64,000 bases of DNA from Streptomyces sp. CBMA152 (GCF_014596475.1 NZ_MECJ01000039.1:186001-250000), one strand, 5' to 3'; counted from the stretch's first letter, positions 50,396 through 59,816 are shown. Notes: a model not told the origin generated them from the sequence alone. Program-made: numbers and translations.

Positions 50396-51139
50396 ATGTC
50401 CAGAACCCGTACCACCCTGCGCCGTGCCGGCGCAGTCACGGCCCTGACCGTCGCCGGACTTCTCGCTGCCGCGGGCGTCGCCTCCGCGCACGTCACCGTC
50501 CACCCCGACAGCTACGCCAAGGGTGCCACCGACGGCGTCCTGACCTTCCGCGTCCCGAACGAGGAGGACAACGCCTCCACCACCAAGGTCCAGGTCTTCC
50601 TGCCCACCGACCACCCCGTCCTCGGAGTCCTGGTCCACCCGCAGGACGGCTGGACCGCCCAGGTCACCAACACCAAGCTCAAGACCCCCATCAAGACCGA
50701 CGACGGCACCATCACCGACGCCGCCTCCGAGGTCACCTTCACCGGCGGCAAGATCGCACCCGGGCAGTACGAAGACTTCAATGTCGCCTTCGGCCAGCTG
50801 CCCGAGGACACCGACCAGCTGACCTTCAAGACCCTCCAGACCTACTCCGACGGCAAGGTCGTGCGCTGGATCGAGGACACACCGAAGGGAGGGAAGGCGC
50901 CGGAGAACCCGGCACCCGTGCTCAAGCTCACCGCCAAGGGCGCGGAGGACGGCGCCGGCACCTCGACCGCCTCGCCGGCGAGTTCGAAGGGCTCCGACAG
51001 CGCCAAGTCGACCGCCTCGGCCAGCGACTCGACCGCCCGCGGTCTCGGCATCGCCGGGCTGGTCGCCGGCGTGCTGGGCCTCGCGGCGGCGGGCTTTGCC
51101 GTCGTGCGCGGCCGTTCCGCCGGATCCCGGGCGCAGTAG
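50396..51139 (+). CDS. ycnI: YcnI-family copper-binding membrane protein
   Basis: 247 residues. A signal peptide ends just before AHVTVHPDSY, which places a histidine at the mature N-terminus; this is the copper-ligand arrangement of YcnI (DUF1775). The domain runs to about residue 175 (QVFLPTDHPVLGVLVHPQDG, EDFNVAFGQLPEDTDQLTFK). A Ser/Ala-rich linker and one C-terminal helix with an Arg-rich end anchor it. It probably takes part in copper acquisition or storage outside the membrane. A strong hairpin follows. Confidence 0.88.
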   Translation: MSRTRTTLRRAGAVTALTVAGLLAAAGVASAHVTVHPDSYAKGATDGVLTFRVPNEEDNASTTKVQVFLPTDHPVLGVLVHPQDGWTAQVTNTKLKTPIKTDDGTITDAASEVTFTGGKIAPGQYEDFNVAFGQLPEDTDQLTFKTLQTYSDGKVVRWIEDTPKGGKAPENPAPVLKLTAKGAEDGAGTSTASPASSKGSDSAKSTASASDSTARGLGIAGLVAGVLGLAAAGFAVVRGRSAGSRAQ

Positions 51140-51144
51140 CGCAC

Positions 51145-51177
51145 CTGCCCTGCCGACGGTTGCCGTCGGCAGGGCAG
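51145..51177 (+). terminator. Perfect 15-bp hairpin after ycnI
   Basis: CTGCCCTGCCGACGG and CCGTCGGCAGGGCAG are exact complements around a TTG loop, six bases after the stop. There is no U-tract, which is usual for Streptomyces terminators. Confidence 0.75.
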
Positions 51178-51329
51178 CGTCCCATCGCCGTGCCCCTCGG
51201 GCACAGTTGTCCCTCACATGACGCGGACCACAACGCTGCTCCGGAACTCGACCCCCGGCGGCCCCGACTCCTGATGCAGTACGGCGCGATCCGACCGACG
51301 CCGCACGACCTGATCTGGAGACGCGGTTG

Positions 51330-51587
51330 ATGGACGAGTCCCGGCACATCTCCTCCGGTGCGGGTGCGGGTGCGGGTGCGGTGTTGCGGAAGCTGGTGCC
51401 TCCGCCTGCCCTGTGCGGATTCCTTCTCCTGCTGGCGCTGATGTTCACGGTGTCGTACGCCGTCGGTGCCGCTGCAGGGCCCGTCGCGCCCGGCATGCAC
51501 GGCACCGGCACGAGCCGGGGTGACGGCGATCCCGGCGGGGCCGGTGGCACGGACGGCATGGGGGACATGCGCGGGGGTGGCCACTGA
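51330..51587 (+). CDS. Small membrane protein with Met/His/Gly-rich tail, coupled to copA
   Basis: 85 residues from the ATG at 51330. One transmembrane helix (ALCGFLLLLALMFTVSYAVG) is followed by an extracytoplasmic tail with PGMHGTG and GTDGMGDMRGGGH, a likely low-affinity copper site. Its stop overlaps the copA start (TGATG). It may hand copper to or from CopA; this is inferred from coupling and composition. Confidence 0.68.
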   Translation: MDESRHISSGAGAGAGAVLRKLVPPPALCGFLLLLALMFTVSYAVGAAAGPVAPGMHGTGTSRGDGDPGGAGGTDGMGDMRGGGH

Positions 51588-53854
51588 TGGGCGGGGAACC
51601 GGTGACCGTCGACCTGGTGACGACCGACCTGACCGTCGGCGGCATGACCTGCGCGGCCTGCGTGAGGCGCGTCGAGAAGAAGCTCGGCAAGCTGGACGGG
51701 GTCACGGCGACCGTCAATCTGGCCACCGGGCGGGCGCGTGTGAGCCACCCGTCGCGGATCAGCCCCGAGGAACTCGCCGCCGCCGTCGAGAAAGCCGGCT
51801 ACACAGCTGCCCTGCCCGAACCGCCCCAACAGCCCGAGACGCGCGCGGGCAAGGACGCGGGCGCATCCGAGGAAGCTCGCCAGGAGCGGCACCGGCTGCT
51901 GATCACCGCGCTGCTCGCGCTGCCCGTGCTCGTGCTGTCTATGGTGCCCGCGCTGCAGTTCCGTACCTGGCAGTGGCTGTGCTTCGTGCTGGCCGCGCCG
52001 GTCGCCGTGTGGGGCGCGTGGCCCTTTCATGTGCGTGCGGCGCGTGGGCTTCGGCATGCGGCGGCGACCATGGACACCCTGGTGTCGCTGGGTGTGGTGG
52101 CGTCCTTCTCCTGGTCCACCTACGCGCTCTTCTTCGGTGGTGCCGGGGAGCCTGGCATGCGGATGCCGTTCACTGTGGTGCCCTCGGTTTCGGACGGCGC
52201 GGCGCACCTCTATCTCGAAGCGGCCGTCGGCGTGCCGCTGTTCGTCCTGGCGGGGCGCTTCCTGGAGGCGCGGGCCCGGCGCGGGACCGGGGCCGCGCTC
52301 CGGTCACTGGCCCAACTCGCCGCCAAGGAAGTGACGATCCGCGAGGGCAACGACGAACGGCTGGTTCCCGTCGAGTGGTTGAGGCCGGGGCAGGTCTTCG
52401 TCGTACGGCCGGGGGAGCGCGTGGCCACCGACGGGCGGGTCGTGGAGGGCAGTTCCGCAGTGGATCTGTCCCTGGTCACCGGGGAGAGCGAGCCCGTCGA
52501 GGTCGGGCCGGGTTCGGCGGTGGTCGGCGGCGCCGTCAACGCCGGCGGGCTGCTGCTGGTCGAAGCCACGGCCGTCGGCGCCGACACCCAGCTCGCCCGG
52601 ATCACCCGGCTGGTGACCGAGGCCCAGGCCGGCAAGGCGCGGGCGCAGCGGCTGGCCGACACGGTGGCCGGGGTGTTCGTTCCTGTGGTGCTCGCGTTGG
52701 CCATCACCTGCCTCGGATTCTGGCTCGGTGCCGGAGCCGACCCGCAGGCTGCCGTCACCGCGTGCGTGGCCGTTCTCGTTGTGGCCTGTCCGTGCGCGCT
52801 CGGCCTGGCCACGCCGACCGCGCTGATGGCCGCGACCGGCCGTGGTGCCCAACTGGGCGTCCTCGTCAGCGGACCCCAGGCTCTGGAGGGGCTCCAGCAC
52901 CTCGACACGGTCGTCCTGGACAAGACCGGCACGCTCACCTCCGGCCACATGACCGTCGCCCGGGTCACGGCCGTACCCGACGGACTGGGCAACGAGGCGC
53001 TGCTGCGGCTGGCCGGTGCCGTCGAGCACGGCTCGGAGCATCCCCTTGGCCGGGCGATCGCCGCATACGTTCGACGGGAACTCCCCGAGGGGGAGCTGCC
53101 GGAGGTGAGCGAGTTCGCCGCTGTGCCGGGGCGGGGCGTGCGCGGCCGGGTCGAGGGGCGGCTGGTGGAAGTCCTGGCTCCGGACGAGGAGTTGCCCACC
53201 GCACTGGCAGACGCGCTGGCGGTGGCCGAGGCCGCCGCCCACACAACTGTCGTCGTGCGGGTGGACGGGGCGGCAGAGGCGCTGATCGAGATCGGAGACG
53301 TCCTACGGCCGGGCAGCTACCGGGCCGTGGACCGGCTGCGGCGCCTCGGCGTACGCCCGGTACTCGCCACCGGCGACCGGGAGGTGCCCGCCCGGGCCGT
53401 CGCGAAGGCGCTCGGCATCGACGAGGTGCATGCCCGCTGCAGCCCCGAGGACAAGGCCGGCCTCGTGAAGGACCTTCAAGAGCAGGGCTACCGCGTCGCG
53501 GTCATCGGTGACGGCGTGAACGACGCCGCCGCGTTGGCCGGAGCCGACCTGGGCATCGCCATGGGTACCGGTACGGACGTGGCCATCGGCGCCGCCGACG
53601 TGACCCTGGTCCGCGGCGAGATCGAGGCCCTGGCGGACGCGGTCCGCCTCGCCCGGCGCACGCTGGGTACCATCCGCGTCAACCTCGTCTGGGCCTTCGG
53701 CTACAACGCCGTCACCGTCCCGCTCGCCATGGTCGGCCTGCTCAACCCGATGCTCGCGGCGGCGGCCATGTCGGCCAGCTCCGTGCTCGTGGTGTGCAAC
53801 AGCCTGCGACTGCGTGCCTGGCAGCCCTCTCCCGCTCGGAGGACCACCCGATGA
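51587..53854 (+). CDS. copA: Copper-translocating P1B-type ATPase
   Basis: 755 residues. An N-terminal HMA domain carries GGMTCAACV (residues about 15-23). Eight membrane helices surround the metal site CPC in VVACPCALG (about 404), the phosphorylation motif is DKTGTLTSG, and the nucleotide site includes SEHPLG and GDGVNDAAALAGADLG. The helix-8 motif MSASS with preceding NP (LLNPMLAAAAMSASSVLV) is typical of Cu+ pumps. It exports copper from the cytoplasm. It overlaps both neighbouring genes by 1-4 bases. Confidence 0.95.
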   Translation: MGGEPVTVDLVTTDLTVGGMTCAACVRRVEKKLGKLDGVTATVNLATGRARVSHPSRISPEELAAAVEKAGYTAALPEPPQQPETRAGKDAGASEEARQERHRLLITALLALPVLVLSMVPALQFRTWQWLCFVLAAPVAVWGAWPFHVRAARGLRHAAATMDTLVSLGVVASFSWSTYALFFGGAGEPGMRMPFTVVPSVSDGAAHLYLEAAVGVPLFVLAGRFLEARARRGTGAALRSLAQLAAKEVTIREGNDERLVPVEWLRPGQVFVVRPGERVATDGRVVEGSSAVDLSLVTGESEPVEVGPGSAVVGGAVNAGGLLLVEATAVGADTQLARITRLVTEAQAGKARAQRLADTVAGVFVPVVLALAITCLGFWLGAGADPQAAVTACVAVLVVACPCALGLATPTALMAATGRGAQLGVLVSGPQALEGLQHLDTVVLDKTGTLTSGHMTVARVTAVPDGLGNEALLRLAGAVEHGSEHPLGRAIAAYVRRELPEGELPEVSEFAAVPGRGVRGRVEGRLVEVLAPDEELPTALADALAVAEAAAHTTVVVRVDGAAEALIEIGDVLRPGSYRAVDRLRRLGVRPVLATGDREVPARAVAKALGIDEVHARCSPEDKAGLVKDLQEQGYRVAVIGDGVNDAAALAGADLGIAMGTGTDVAIGAADVTLVRGEIEALADAVRLARRTLGTIRVNLVWAFGYNAVTVPLAMVGLLNPMLAAAAMSASSVLVVCNSLRLRAWQPSPARRTTR

Positions 53855-54372
53855 CCACGACCGGCCTGTGGCGGCCGACCCGTCGCCGTCTGACCGACAC
53901 CCTGCTCGCCGCGCTCGTACCCGTGGCCGTGTGTGGCGTCGCCCTGGGCGGCCTGACCGGCTGGGCCGGTGCCGGGAAGGCGGGCAGCCCGGCACGGATC
54001 ACCGTCTCGAACGGACGGGTGTTCCTGCCGTTTTCCGACGGTGTGCAGACCGCCGCGTTCTTCGACATCGTGAACCGCGGCGGCGCGGACGACCGGCTCG
54101 TCGAGGTGACGTCGTCCGGGGCCGACGGGGAGATCGACCTGAGCCGCCACCGGATGGCCGGGACCACTGCTGCGTACCGGGAGAGCGTTGGCTCGGCGAC
54201 CGTGCGCGCCGGCGGCGACCTGTCCATGTCGCCCCAGGGTCTGGATGTGCCCCTGCGCCCCCGAGCGCGATGGCAGGCGGGCGACCTGGTGTCGTTCACG
54301 CTGCGCTTCGAGCACAGCGGGGAGGTCAAGGCCCGCGCCGTGGTGGTCCGGCCCGGCGGCCGAGCCGCCTGA
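53851..54372 (+). CDS. PCuAC-family periplasmic copper chaperone
   Basis: 173 residues; the ATG overlaps the copA stop (ATGA). An N-terminal membrane anchor (DTLLAALVPVAVCGVALGGL) precedes a PCuAC domain: AAFFDIVNRGGADDRLVEV, SRHRMAGT and DLSMSPQGLDVPL, with His and Met placed as in the H(M)x10Mx21HxM site, although the final HxM is weak (LRP). It should bind Cu(I) outside the membrane, receiving it from CopA or passing it to cuproenzymes. Confidence 0.8.
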   Translation: MTTTGLWRPTRRRLTDTLLAALVPVAVCGVALGGLTGWAGAGKAGSPARITVSNGRVFLPFSDGVQTAAFFDIVNRGGADDRLVEVTSSGADGEIDLSRHRMAGTTAAYRESVGSATVRAGGDLSMSPQGLDVPLRPRARWQAGDLVSFTLRFEHSGEVKARAVVVRPGGRAA

Positions 54373-54789
54373 TCACAGGCCCTGGCTCCCCAACGCGACC
54401 AGCACTTCCCGGCAGGTGTCGGCGGCCCGGCCGGTCGCGTCGGCGCACAGGCGGCAGTGCTCATGGTGCCGCGTGTGCTGCTCGCACAGGTCGTGGCTGC
54501 GCCGGCAGGCGATCAGGCACGCCTGCACCTGGGCGGTGAGCAGCGCGGGGTCGTGGCTGCTGCCGCGGGTGAGGACGCGGCGGGTGGCGGCTGTGACGTC
54601 GGCGCAGTCCTGGTCCTGGCTGATCGCGGCGCGCAGTTCGTCGGCGTCCTTCTCGGCGAGCATCCCTGCCGCGCAGGCGGTCACGGCCTGTTCGCACTCG
54701 GCCAGCACGTCCACGATCTGAGCGAGGAGCTCGCTGCTGAGGGGCGTGGCGGTGGTGACGCTCTCGAAGAGTTCGCGTGTCTGGAGCAT
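54373..54789 (-). CDS. Four-helix-bundle copper storage protein (Csp-like)
   Basis: 138 residues with cysteines spaced along four helices: AECEQAVTACAAGM, SQDQDCADV, VQACLIACRRSHDLCEQH, HHEHCRLCAD and DTCREVLVAL. This is the DUF326/Csp pattern, where Cys thiols line the bundle core and bind many Cu(I) ions. There is no signal peptide, so it is cytosolic (Csp3 type). It is convergent with and immediately adjacent to the PCuAC gene. Confidence 0.88.
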   Translation of the reverse strand: MLQTRELFESVTTATPLSSELLAQIVDVLAECEQAVTACAAGMLAEKDADELRAAISQDQDCADVTAATRRVLTRGSSHDPALLTAQVQACLIACRRSHDLCEQHTRHHEHCRLCADATGRAADTCREVLVALGSQGL

Positions 54790-55022
54790 GGCGTCCCCCA
54801 GTGAGTGGAGGGTAGGGCTGTCCACCGCAGACGCTAGTCCTGGCGGGGCTGCCCAGGAAGACGTCCGAGGCCCTGTTCTCCAACAGATGTCGGGCGTGGG
54901 TCCCGTCTGGTTCCGACTCTCTTTCGTGGTCTGGATCACACCCTGCGGATTGAGTGCGGTCCTCCGTGGATGGTCCGTACCCCCGCATGACGACGAGTGC
55001 CCGGATGCAAGGATGAGGCGCC

Positions 55023-55703
55023 ATGACAGCAGGGTGGTGTGCACGCACAGTAAGGGCCGCGGTGTTCGCGGCCCTATGCGTGCTGCTCGCCGCCTTGGGC
55101 CATGTCCTGATGTCCGGTTCCGACGTCCCCGCGTGGGCGTTGGCGGCCGGCACAGCCGTGACCGGTGTCGTCGGCTGGTGCCTCGCGGGGCGTGAGCGCG
55201 GCCTGCCGCTGATCGTGGCCGTCGTGGTCGCGGCGCAGACGGCACTGCACTCGGCGTTCTCGCTCGCTCAGTCGGCAGCCGTGGGCACGGCCGCCAGGGA
55301 CGCGGGCGCCATGAGCTCCATGCGCATGAGCATGGGGTCGATGCGGATGGATTCCATGTGCATGGGCCGCGTGAACCACATGGACATGGGCCACATGGAT
55401 CACATGGGGCCTCTCATGGGCGGCGGCGACGCGTCGTCGTTCGGCATGCTCGCCGCCCACGTGGTGGCCGCGCTGCTGACCGGCCTGTGGCTGGCCTGTG
55501 GCGAGAAGGCCGCCTTCCGCATCCTGCGGGCCGTGGCCGGATGGTTGGCGGCACCCCTGCGGCTGCTGTTCGCGCTGCCGGCCGCCCCGGACCGTCCATG
55601 CGTCCGTCGCGGGCGTCCGCGCTCGGACCGGGCACCGAGCCTTCGTCTTCTCCTCCACGCGATCACTTCTCGGGGGCCTCCTGCGGGGCTTGCTGTCCTG
55701 TGA
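55023..55703 (+). CDS. Met/His-rich membrane protein, copper-cluster type (copy 2)
   Basis: 226 residues. It starts CARTVRAAVFAALCVLLAAL, paralogous to the protein at 49697. The loop between helices is extremely Met/His-rich (MSSMRMSMGSMRMDSMCMG, then HMDMGHMDHMGPLMGG), as in copper-binding methionine motifs. Four or more helices and a basic C-terminus follow. It probably binds or moves Cu(I) at the membrane; no family name is known to me. Confidence 0.75.
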   Translation: MTAGWCARTVRAAVFAALCVLLAALGHVLMSGSDVPAWALAAGTAVTGVVGWCLAGRERGLPLIVAVVVAAQTALHSAFSLAQSAAVGTAARDAGAMSSMRMSMGSMRMDSMCMGRVNHMDMGHMDHMGPLMGGGDASSFGMLAAHVVAALLTGLWLACGEKAAFRILRAVAGWLAAPLRLLFALPAAPDRPCVRRGRPRSDRAPSLRLLLHAITSRGPPAGLAVL

Positions 55704-55883
55704 CGACAGCTGGTTTCCCGGGGCCGCCCATGTGCGCCTTGGGCCCCGGCCGTACGCCCACGCCGGCGATGTGACGACGTCACATCGCCGCGCCTGAGTG
55801 CCGTAGGGCCGGCTCCCCATTCACCGGACCGCCCGCGCCCTCGCGCGTACCGGTCCGGATCACGGATCCGAGAAGGACACCAG

Positions 55884-56534
55884 GTGATCACCTCTGCCCT
55901 GCCCACCTCGCACCACCCGTCCGGTCCGACGCCGTCGGCGGACGAGTCGATCACTGCCTGGGCGCTGGCCGCCCGCGGCGGTGACGCGGACGCCGTCGAG
56001 CAGTTCGTACGCGCGCTGCATCGTGACGTCCAGCGTTACGTCGCCCATCTGTGCGGCGATCCCCAGGCCGTGGACGATCTGGCCCAGGACACGTTCCTGC
56101 GGGCGCTCGGCAGCCTGCACCGGTTCGAGGGTCGTTCCTCGGCGCGTGCGTGGCTGTTGTCCATCGCCCGCCGAGCCGTCATCGACAGCTATCGGTATGC
56201 CGCCGCCCGGCCCCGCCTGTCGGATATCCCTGACTGGCAGCTGGCTGTCGAGCTGTCCCAGCCGTGCGATCTGCCCGGCTTCGACGACGGCATCGCCCTG
56301 CTCGATCTGCTGGCCGGGCTGCCCGACGAACGCCGGGAGGCGTTCGTCCTCACCCAGTTGGTCGGCCTTCCGTACGCGGAGGCGGCCGAGGCCAGCGGCT
56401 GTCCGATCGGCACGGTCCGCTCCCGCGTGGCCCGTGCCCGGGCGGCCTTGATGGACCTGCTCAACGATGAGGGCACCTCACACGCCCTCAAGCCGGCAGG
56501 GGAGGAGCAGCTCGCCGTACTGGCGGCGGCCTGA
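55884..56534 (+). CDS. ECF-type RNA polymerase sigma factor
   Basis: 216 residues from a GTG. Region 2 is VEQFVRALHRDVQRYVAHLC through QAVDDLAQDTFLRALGSLHR; region 4 is LPDERREAFVLTQLVGLPYA and PIGTVRSRVARARAALMDLL. No anti-sigma gene adjoins it; the next gene is a GlxA-type regulator. The segment joining the copper cluster and this gene contains no visible terminator, so it may respond to copper stress, but this is a guess. Confidence 0.9.
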   Translation: MITSALPTSHHPSGPTPSADESITAWALAARGGDADAVEQFVRALHRDVQRYVAHLCGDPQAVDDLAQDTFLRALGSLHRFEGRSSARAWLLSIARRAVIDSYRYAAARPRLSDIPDWQLAVELSQPCDLPGFDDGIALLDLLAGLPDERREAFVLTQLVGLPYAEAAEASGCPIGTVRSRVARARAALMDLLNDEGTSHALKPAGEEQLAVLAAA

Positions 56535-56607
56535 GCCACCGCACGGGGGTGTCGGGGCGCCGAGCCCCGGCGCCCCCGGCCACAATGCCTTGAGCAGGAG
56601 CGAATCG

Positions 56608-57567
56608 ATGACACCTACGCATGGGAGCGGACAGCGGCATCTCGTCGTGATCCCGCTCTTCGACGGCGTCCAGAGCCTGACCTTCTCGGGCCCCACGGAC
56701 GTCCTCGCCGGCGCCGGCGAGGAACGCTTTCGCTACGACGTCCTCACCGCCTCCCACGACGGCAGACCGGTCCGGGCCTCCAGCGGGCTCGTGTTCGTAC
56801 CGGATACGTCTCTCGCGGACGTGTCCCGCGTCGACACGCTGATCCTGCCGGGCGCGGACGGCATCCCGCAGGTCACTCCCCACACCATCGACGCCATCGC
56901 CACCCTCGCCGCACGGGCGGGACGGCTCGCCTCGGTGTGCACCGGCGCCTTCCTCCTCGCCGCGACCGGGCGTCTGGACGGGCGCACGGCGGCCACGCAC
57001 TGGAGTTACGCGCAGGAGCTGACGCTGCGCCACCCGGATGTGAAGGTGGATGCCCGCGACACCGTGGTCCGCGACGGCCCCGTCATCACGGCGGGCGGCG
57101 TCGCCTCCGGCATCGAACTGGGGCTGGCGCTGGTGGAGGAGGACATGGGCCGGGAGAGCGCCCAGCGGATCGCGCGCCACCTCGTCACGTATGTCAGCAG
57201 GCCGGGCGGGCAGGCCCAGTTCGCCGAACCGCAGGCGCACCAGGCGCGCAGCCCGGCGGTCCGCGCGGTGCAGCGGCAAGTCCTCGACCACCCGGCGGGC
57301 GAGCTGACCGTACGGGCGCTGGCCGGGCACGTGGGCCTGTCCGAACGGCATCTCACCCGGCTGTTCCGTGCGCAGGTCGGCATGTCGGTCAAGGAGTACG
57401 TGGAGCGCGCCCGGGTGGCGTTCGCGTCCCGGCTGCTGGTGGAGACGGCCGACAGCCCGGAGGCGATCGCGCGGGAGGCCGGTTTCGGCACGGAAGCCAC
57501 CCTGCGTCTCGCCTTCCGGCGGGTGCTGCGGATCTCGCCCGCCGAGTACCGCGAGCGGTTCACCTGA
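56608..57567 (+). CDS. GlxA-type transcriptional regulator (DJ-1/PfpI plus AraC HTH)
   Basis: 319 residues; the ATG at 56608 has AGGAG upstream. Residues about 10-175 form a DJ-1/PfpI-like domain with VCTGAFLLAATGRLDGRTAA (the conserved Cys elbow) and ITAGGVASGIELGLALVEED. Residues about 215-319 are an AraC double HTH (VRALAGHVGLSERHLTRLF, AIAREAGFGTEATLRLAFRR, SPAEYRERF). It probably controls the ABC importer that follows 105 bases downstream. Confidence 0.88.
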   Translation: MTPTHGSGQRHLVVIPLFDGVQSLTFSGPTDVLAGAGEERFRYDVLTASHDGRPVRASSGLVFVPDTSLADVSRVDTLILPGADGIPQVTPHTIDAIATLAARAGRLASVCTGAFLLAATGRLDGRTAATHWSYAQELTLRHPDVKVDARDTVVRDGPVITAGGVASGIELGLALVEEDMGRESAQRIARHLVTYVSRPGGQAQFAEPQAHQARSPAVRAVQRQVLDHPAGELTVRALAGHVGLSERHLTRLFRAQVGMSVKEYVERARVAFASRLLVETADSPEAIAREAGFGTEATLRLAFRRVLRISPAEYRERFT

Positions 57568-57672
57568 GCCGGATCTCCAACCGCCTGGGAACTCACGACC
57601 CGTTCGAGGCGACTACTGGACCGGGCGACGGACGTTTGCCCGCGTGTACCGAGTGGATCCGGGAGTTGTTCG

Positions 57673-58740
57673 ATGCGTTCTCGTTCTCGTGTGTGGGGCC
57701 CTGCGGCGGCCGTTGTGCTGGGCGGCCTGCTGACGGCCGGGTGCGGCGGTGGGGACAGCGCGGACACGGACACGGCGGGCAAGGCCGCCCCGGGCGACCA
57801 CCCGGTCTCCGTCACCGACTGCATGGGCGCCGAGACCACCTTCTCCGCCACCCCGAAGAAGATCGTCACCAGCAATGCCTCCAGCCTGGAGCTGCTGCTC
57901 CGGCTCGGCGCCGGTGACAAGGTGATCGGCACCGGGTTCCCGCCCGGCAAGGGCACGCTGCCCGGCGCACTCGACGCCCAGGCGCAGAAGGTGAAGGTGC
58001 TCGGTCAGAGCGTCATCCCGAAGGAGAAGCTGCTCGGCTCCGGTGCCGACCTGTACATCGACACCTTCGCCTCGATGAACATGGGCGGCGGGATGGGCGA
58101 CGCACCGACGGCCCAGGAGTTCAAGGCCGCCGGGATCAAGCACATCTACCTGAAGTCCACCGCCTGCGCGGCCCAGGGCAAGAGCGCGGTCACCGACCTG
58201 TCGGCGGTCGAGGCGGACATCACCTCCCTCGGCGCGGTCACCGGCACCACCACCAAGGCGAAGGAATTCGTCGCCGGGATGAAGAAGAAGGTGGACGCCG
58301 TACAGAAGGCGGTCGGGAGCACGCCCGACCGCGCGCGGCCGACGTACTTCCTCTTCGACTACGACGCCGGCACCAAGCAGCCCACCGCCGTCTGCAACCG
58401 CCAGGTCGCCAACGCCGTGATCACCCTGGCTGGCGCCCGCAACGCCTTCGCCGACTGCGACGGCGACTACAAGCAGGTCGGCTGGGAGGACGTCATCGCC
58501 AAGAACCCGGACTGGATCCAGCTCGGCGTCCGCAACCGGGGGAGCGAGGCGGCGAACAAGAAGGCGTTCGACGAGGCCGAGAAGTGGCTGAAGTCCAACT
58601 CGGCGACCAAGGGCCTCAAGGCGGTCAAGGAGGGCCACTTCCTGCGCATCGGCTCCGAGCAGACCACCATTGCGGGCGTCGAGAACGCCGACACGGTCGA
58701 GGCCATCGCCAAGGCCCTCTACCCGGGCAAGGTCGGCTGA
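57673..58740 (+). CDS. Metal-chelate/cobalamin-type ABC transporter substrate-binding lipoprotein
   Basis: 355 residues. The lipobox is LTAGCGGG. It is a class III (BtuF/FecB-like) binding protein: SATPKKIVTSNASSLELLLR, GADLYIDTFASMNMGG, NRQVANAVITLAGARNAFAD and QVGWEDVIAKNPDWIQLG. A Met-rich loop (MNMGGGMGD) and two extra cysteines (DCMG, STACAAQG) in the ligand cleft are unusual for the family. The ligand may be a siderophore, cobalamin or another chelate. Confidence 0.82.
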   Translation: MRSRSRVWGPAAAVVLGGLLTAGCGGGDSADTDTAGKAAPGDHPVSVTDCMGAETTFSATPKKIVTSNASSLELLLRLGAGDKVIGTGFPPGKGTLPGALDAQAQKVKVLGQSVIPKEKLLGSGADLYIDTFASMNMGGGMGDAPTAQEFKAAGIKHIYLKSTACAAQGKSAVTDLSAVEADITSLGAVTGTTTKAKEFVAGMKKKVDAVQKAVGSTPDRARPTYFLFDYDAGTKQPTAVCNRQVANAVITLAGARNAFADCDGDYKQVGWEDVIAKNPDWIQLGVRNRGSEAANKKAFDEAEKWLKSNSATKGLKAVKEGHFLRIGSEQTTIAGVENADTVEAIAKALYPGKVG

Positions 58741-58742
58741 CC

Positions 58743-59816
58743 GTGGCCTTCACCCTGGTGCGCCGGAAAGCCGTGGCTGCGGAGAAGCGTGGCAGCGTGC
58801 CCGCAGGTCCGCTGGCGGTGGTTCTGGCCGTGCTACTGCTGGCCGCGTTGACGGCTGCCGTTGCCTGGGGCTCGACATCCATCCCGCCCGGTGAGGTGTG
58901 GAGCGTGGTGTGGCGGCGGCTGTCGGGCGAGGCGCCGCGTCCAGGCACGGACGACCTCATCGTCTGGCAGCTCCGTGTCCCGCGCGCCCTGCTTGCCGCC
59001 CTCGTCGGCGCGGGACTCGGTGTCGTCGGTACGGCCGTCCAGGCGCTGGTGCGCAATCCGCTGGCCGACCCCTATCTGCTGGGCATCTCCAACGGTGCCT
59101 CGCTCGGCGCGGTCGCCGCGATCGTCCTCGGCCTCGGCGCGGGCGGGGCACTGGGACTGGGGTTGTCCGGGGCGGCATTTGTGGGCGCACTGGCGACGTT
59201 CGCGCTGGTGTGGGCGGTGGCTCGGCGCGGCGGAGGGTTCGCGCCGCTGCGGCTGGTGCTGGCGGGGGTCGCGATCGGCCAGTTCCTGTCCGGGTTCACC
59301 AGCTACCTGGTGTTGCAGACCGGGGACGAGCAGCAGACCCACAGCGTCCTGTTCTGGCTCATGGGCAGCCTCAGCGGAGCGACGTGGGAACTGCTCGCGG
59401 TACCCGCCGTCGCCGTACCCGCCGCCCTGCTGTGGCTCCAGGCGCGCGCCCGGGGCCTCAACGCCCTGCTGATGGGCGACGAGACCGCGGCCGGCCTCGG
59501 CATCGACGTCACCCGCCTGCGCCGCGAACTGTTCACCGTGACCAGCGTGCTGACCGGCGTCCTCGTGGCGGTCTCCGGCGCGATCGCCTTCGTCGCGCTG
59601 ATGGTGCCGCACGCCTGCCGCCTCGTCGTCGGCGGCGACCACCGACGCCTGCTGCCTGTCTCCGCGCTGTTCGGCGCGCTGCTGCTGGTGGTGGTCGACA
59701 TCGTGTGCCGTACGGCGATGGACACGCAGGAACTGCCGGTCGGCGTGGTCACCTCTCTGCTCGGGGCTCCGGCCCTGCTGTATCTGCTGGACCGGCGCCT
59801 GGGGAGCGGCAGTTGA
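58743..59816 (+). CDS. BtuC/FecCD-type ABC permease
   Basis: 357 residues from a GTG three bases after the binding-protein gene. It is a ten-helix FecCD permease with LRVPRALLAALVGAGLGVVG, VRNPLADPYLLGISNGASLG, LVLAGVAIGQFLSGF and FVALMVPHACRLVVGGDHRR. A single permease gene implies a homodimer. It ends in a four-base overlap with the ATPase gene. Confidence 0.9.
   Translation: MAFTLVRRKAVAAEKRGSVPAGPLAVVLAVLLLAALTAAVAWGSTSIPPGEVWSVVWRRLSGEAPRPGTDDLIVWQLRVPRALLAALVGAGLGVVGTAVQALVRNPLADPYLLGISNGASLGAVAAIVLGLGAGGALGLGLSGAAFVGALATFALVWAVARRGGGFAPLRLVLAGVAIGQFLSGFTSYLVLQTGDEQQTHSVLFWLMGSLSGATWELLAVPAVAVPAALLWLQARARGLNALLMGDETAAGLGIDVTRLRRELFTVTSVLTGVLVAVSGAIAFVALMVPHACRLVVGGDHRRLLPVSALFGALLLVVVDIVCRTAMDTQELPVGVVTSLLGAPALLYLLDRRLGSGS

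Noticed and set aside
49748..52207. 819-codon minus-strand open frame through ycnI and copA
   Set aside because: Antisense shadow of real genes, repetitive Arg/Gly/His composition, no recognisable domain.
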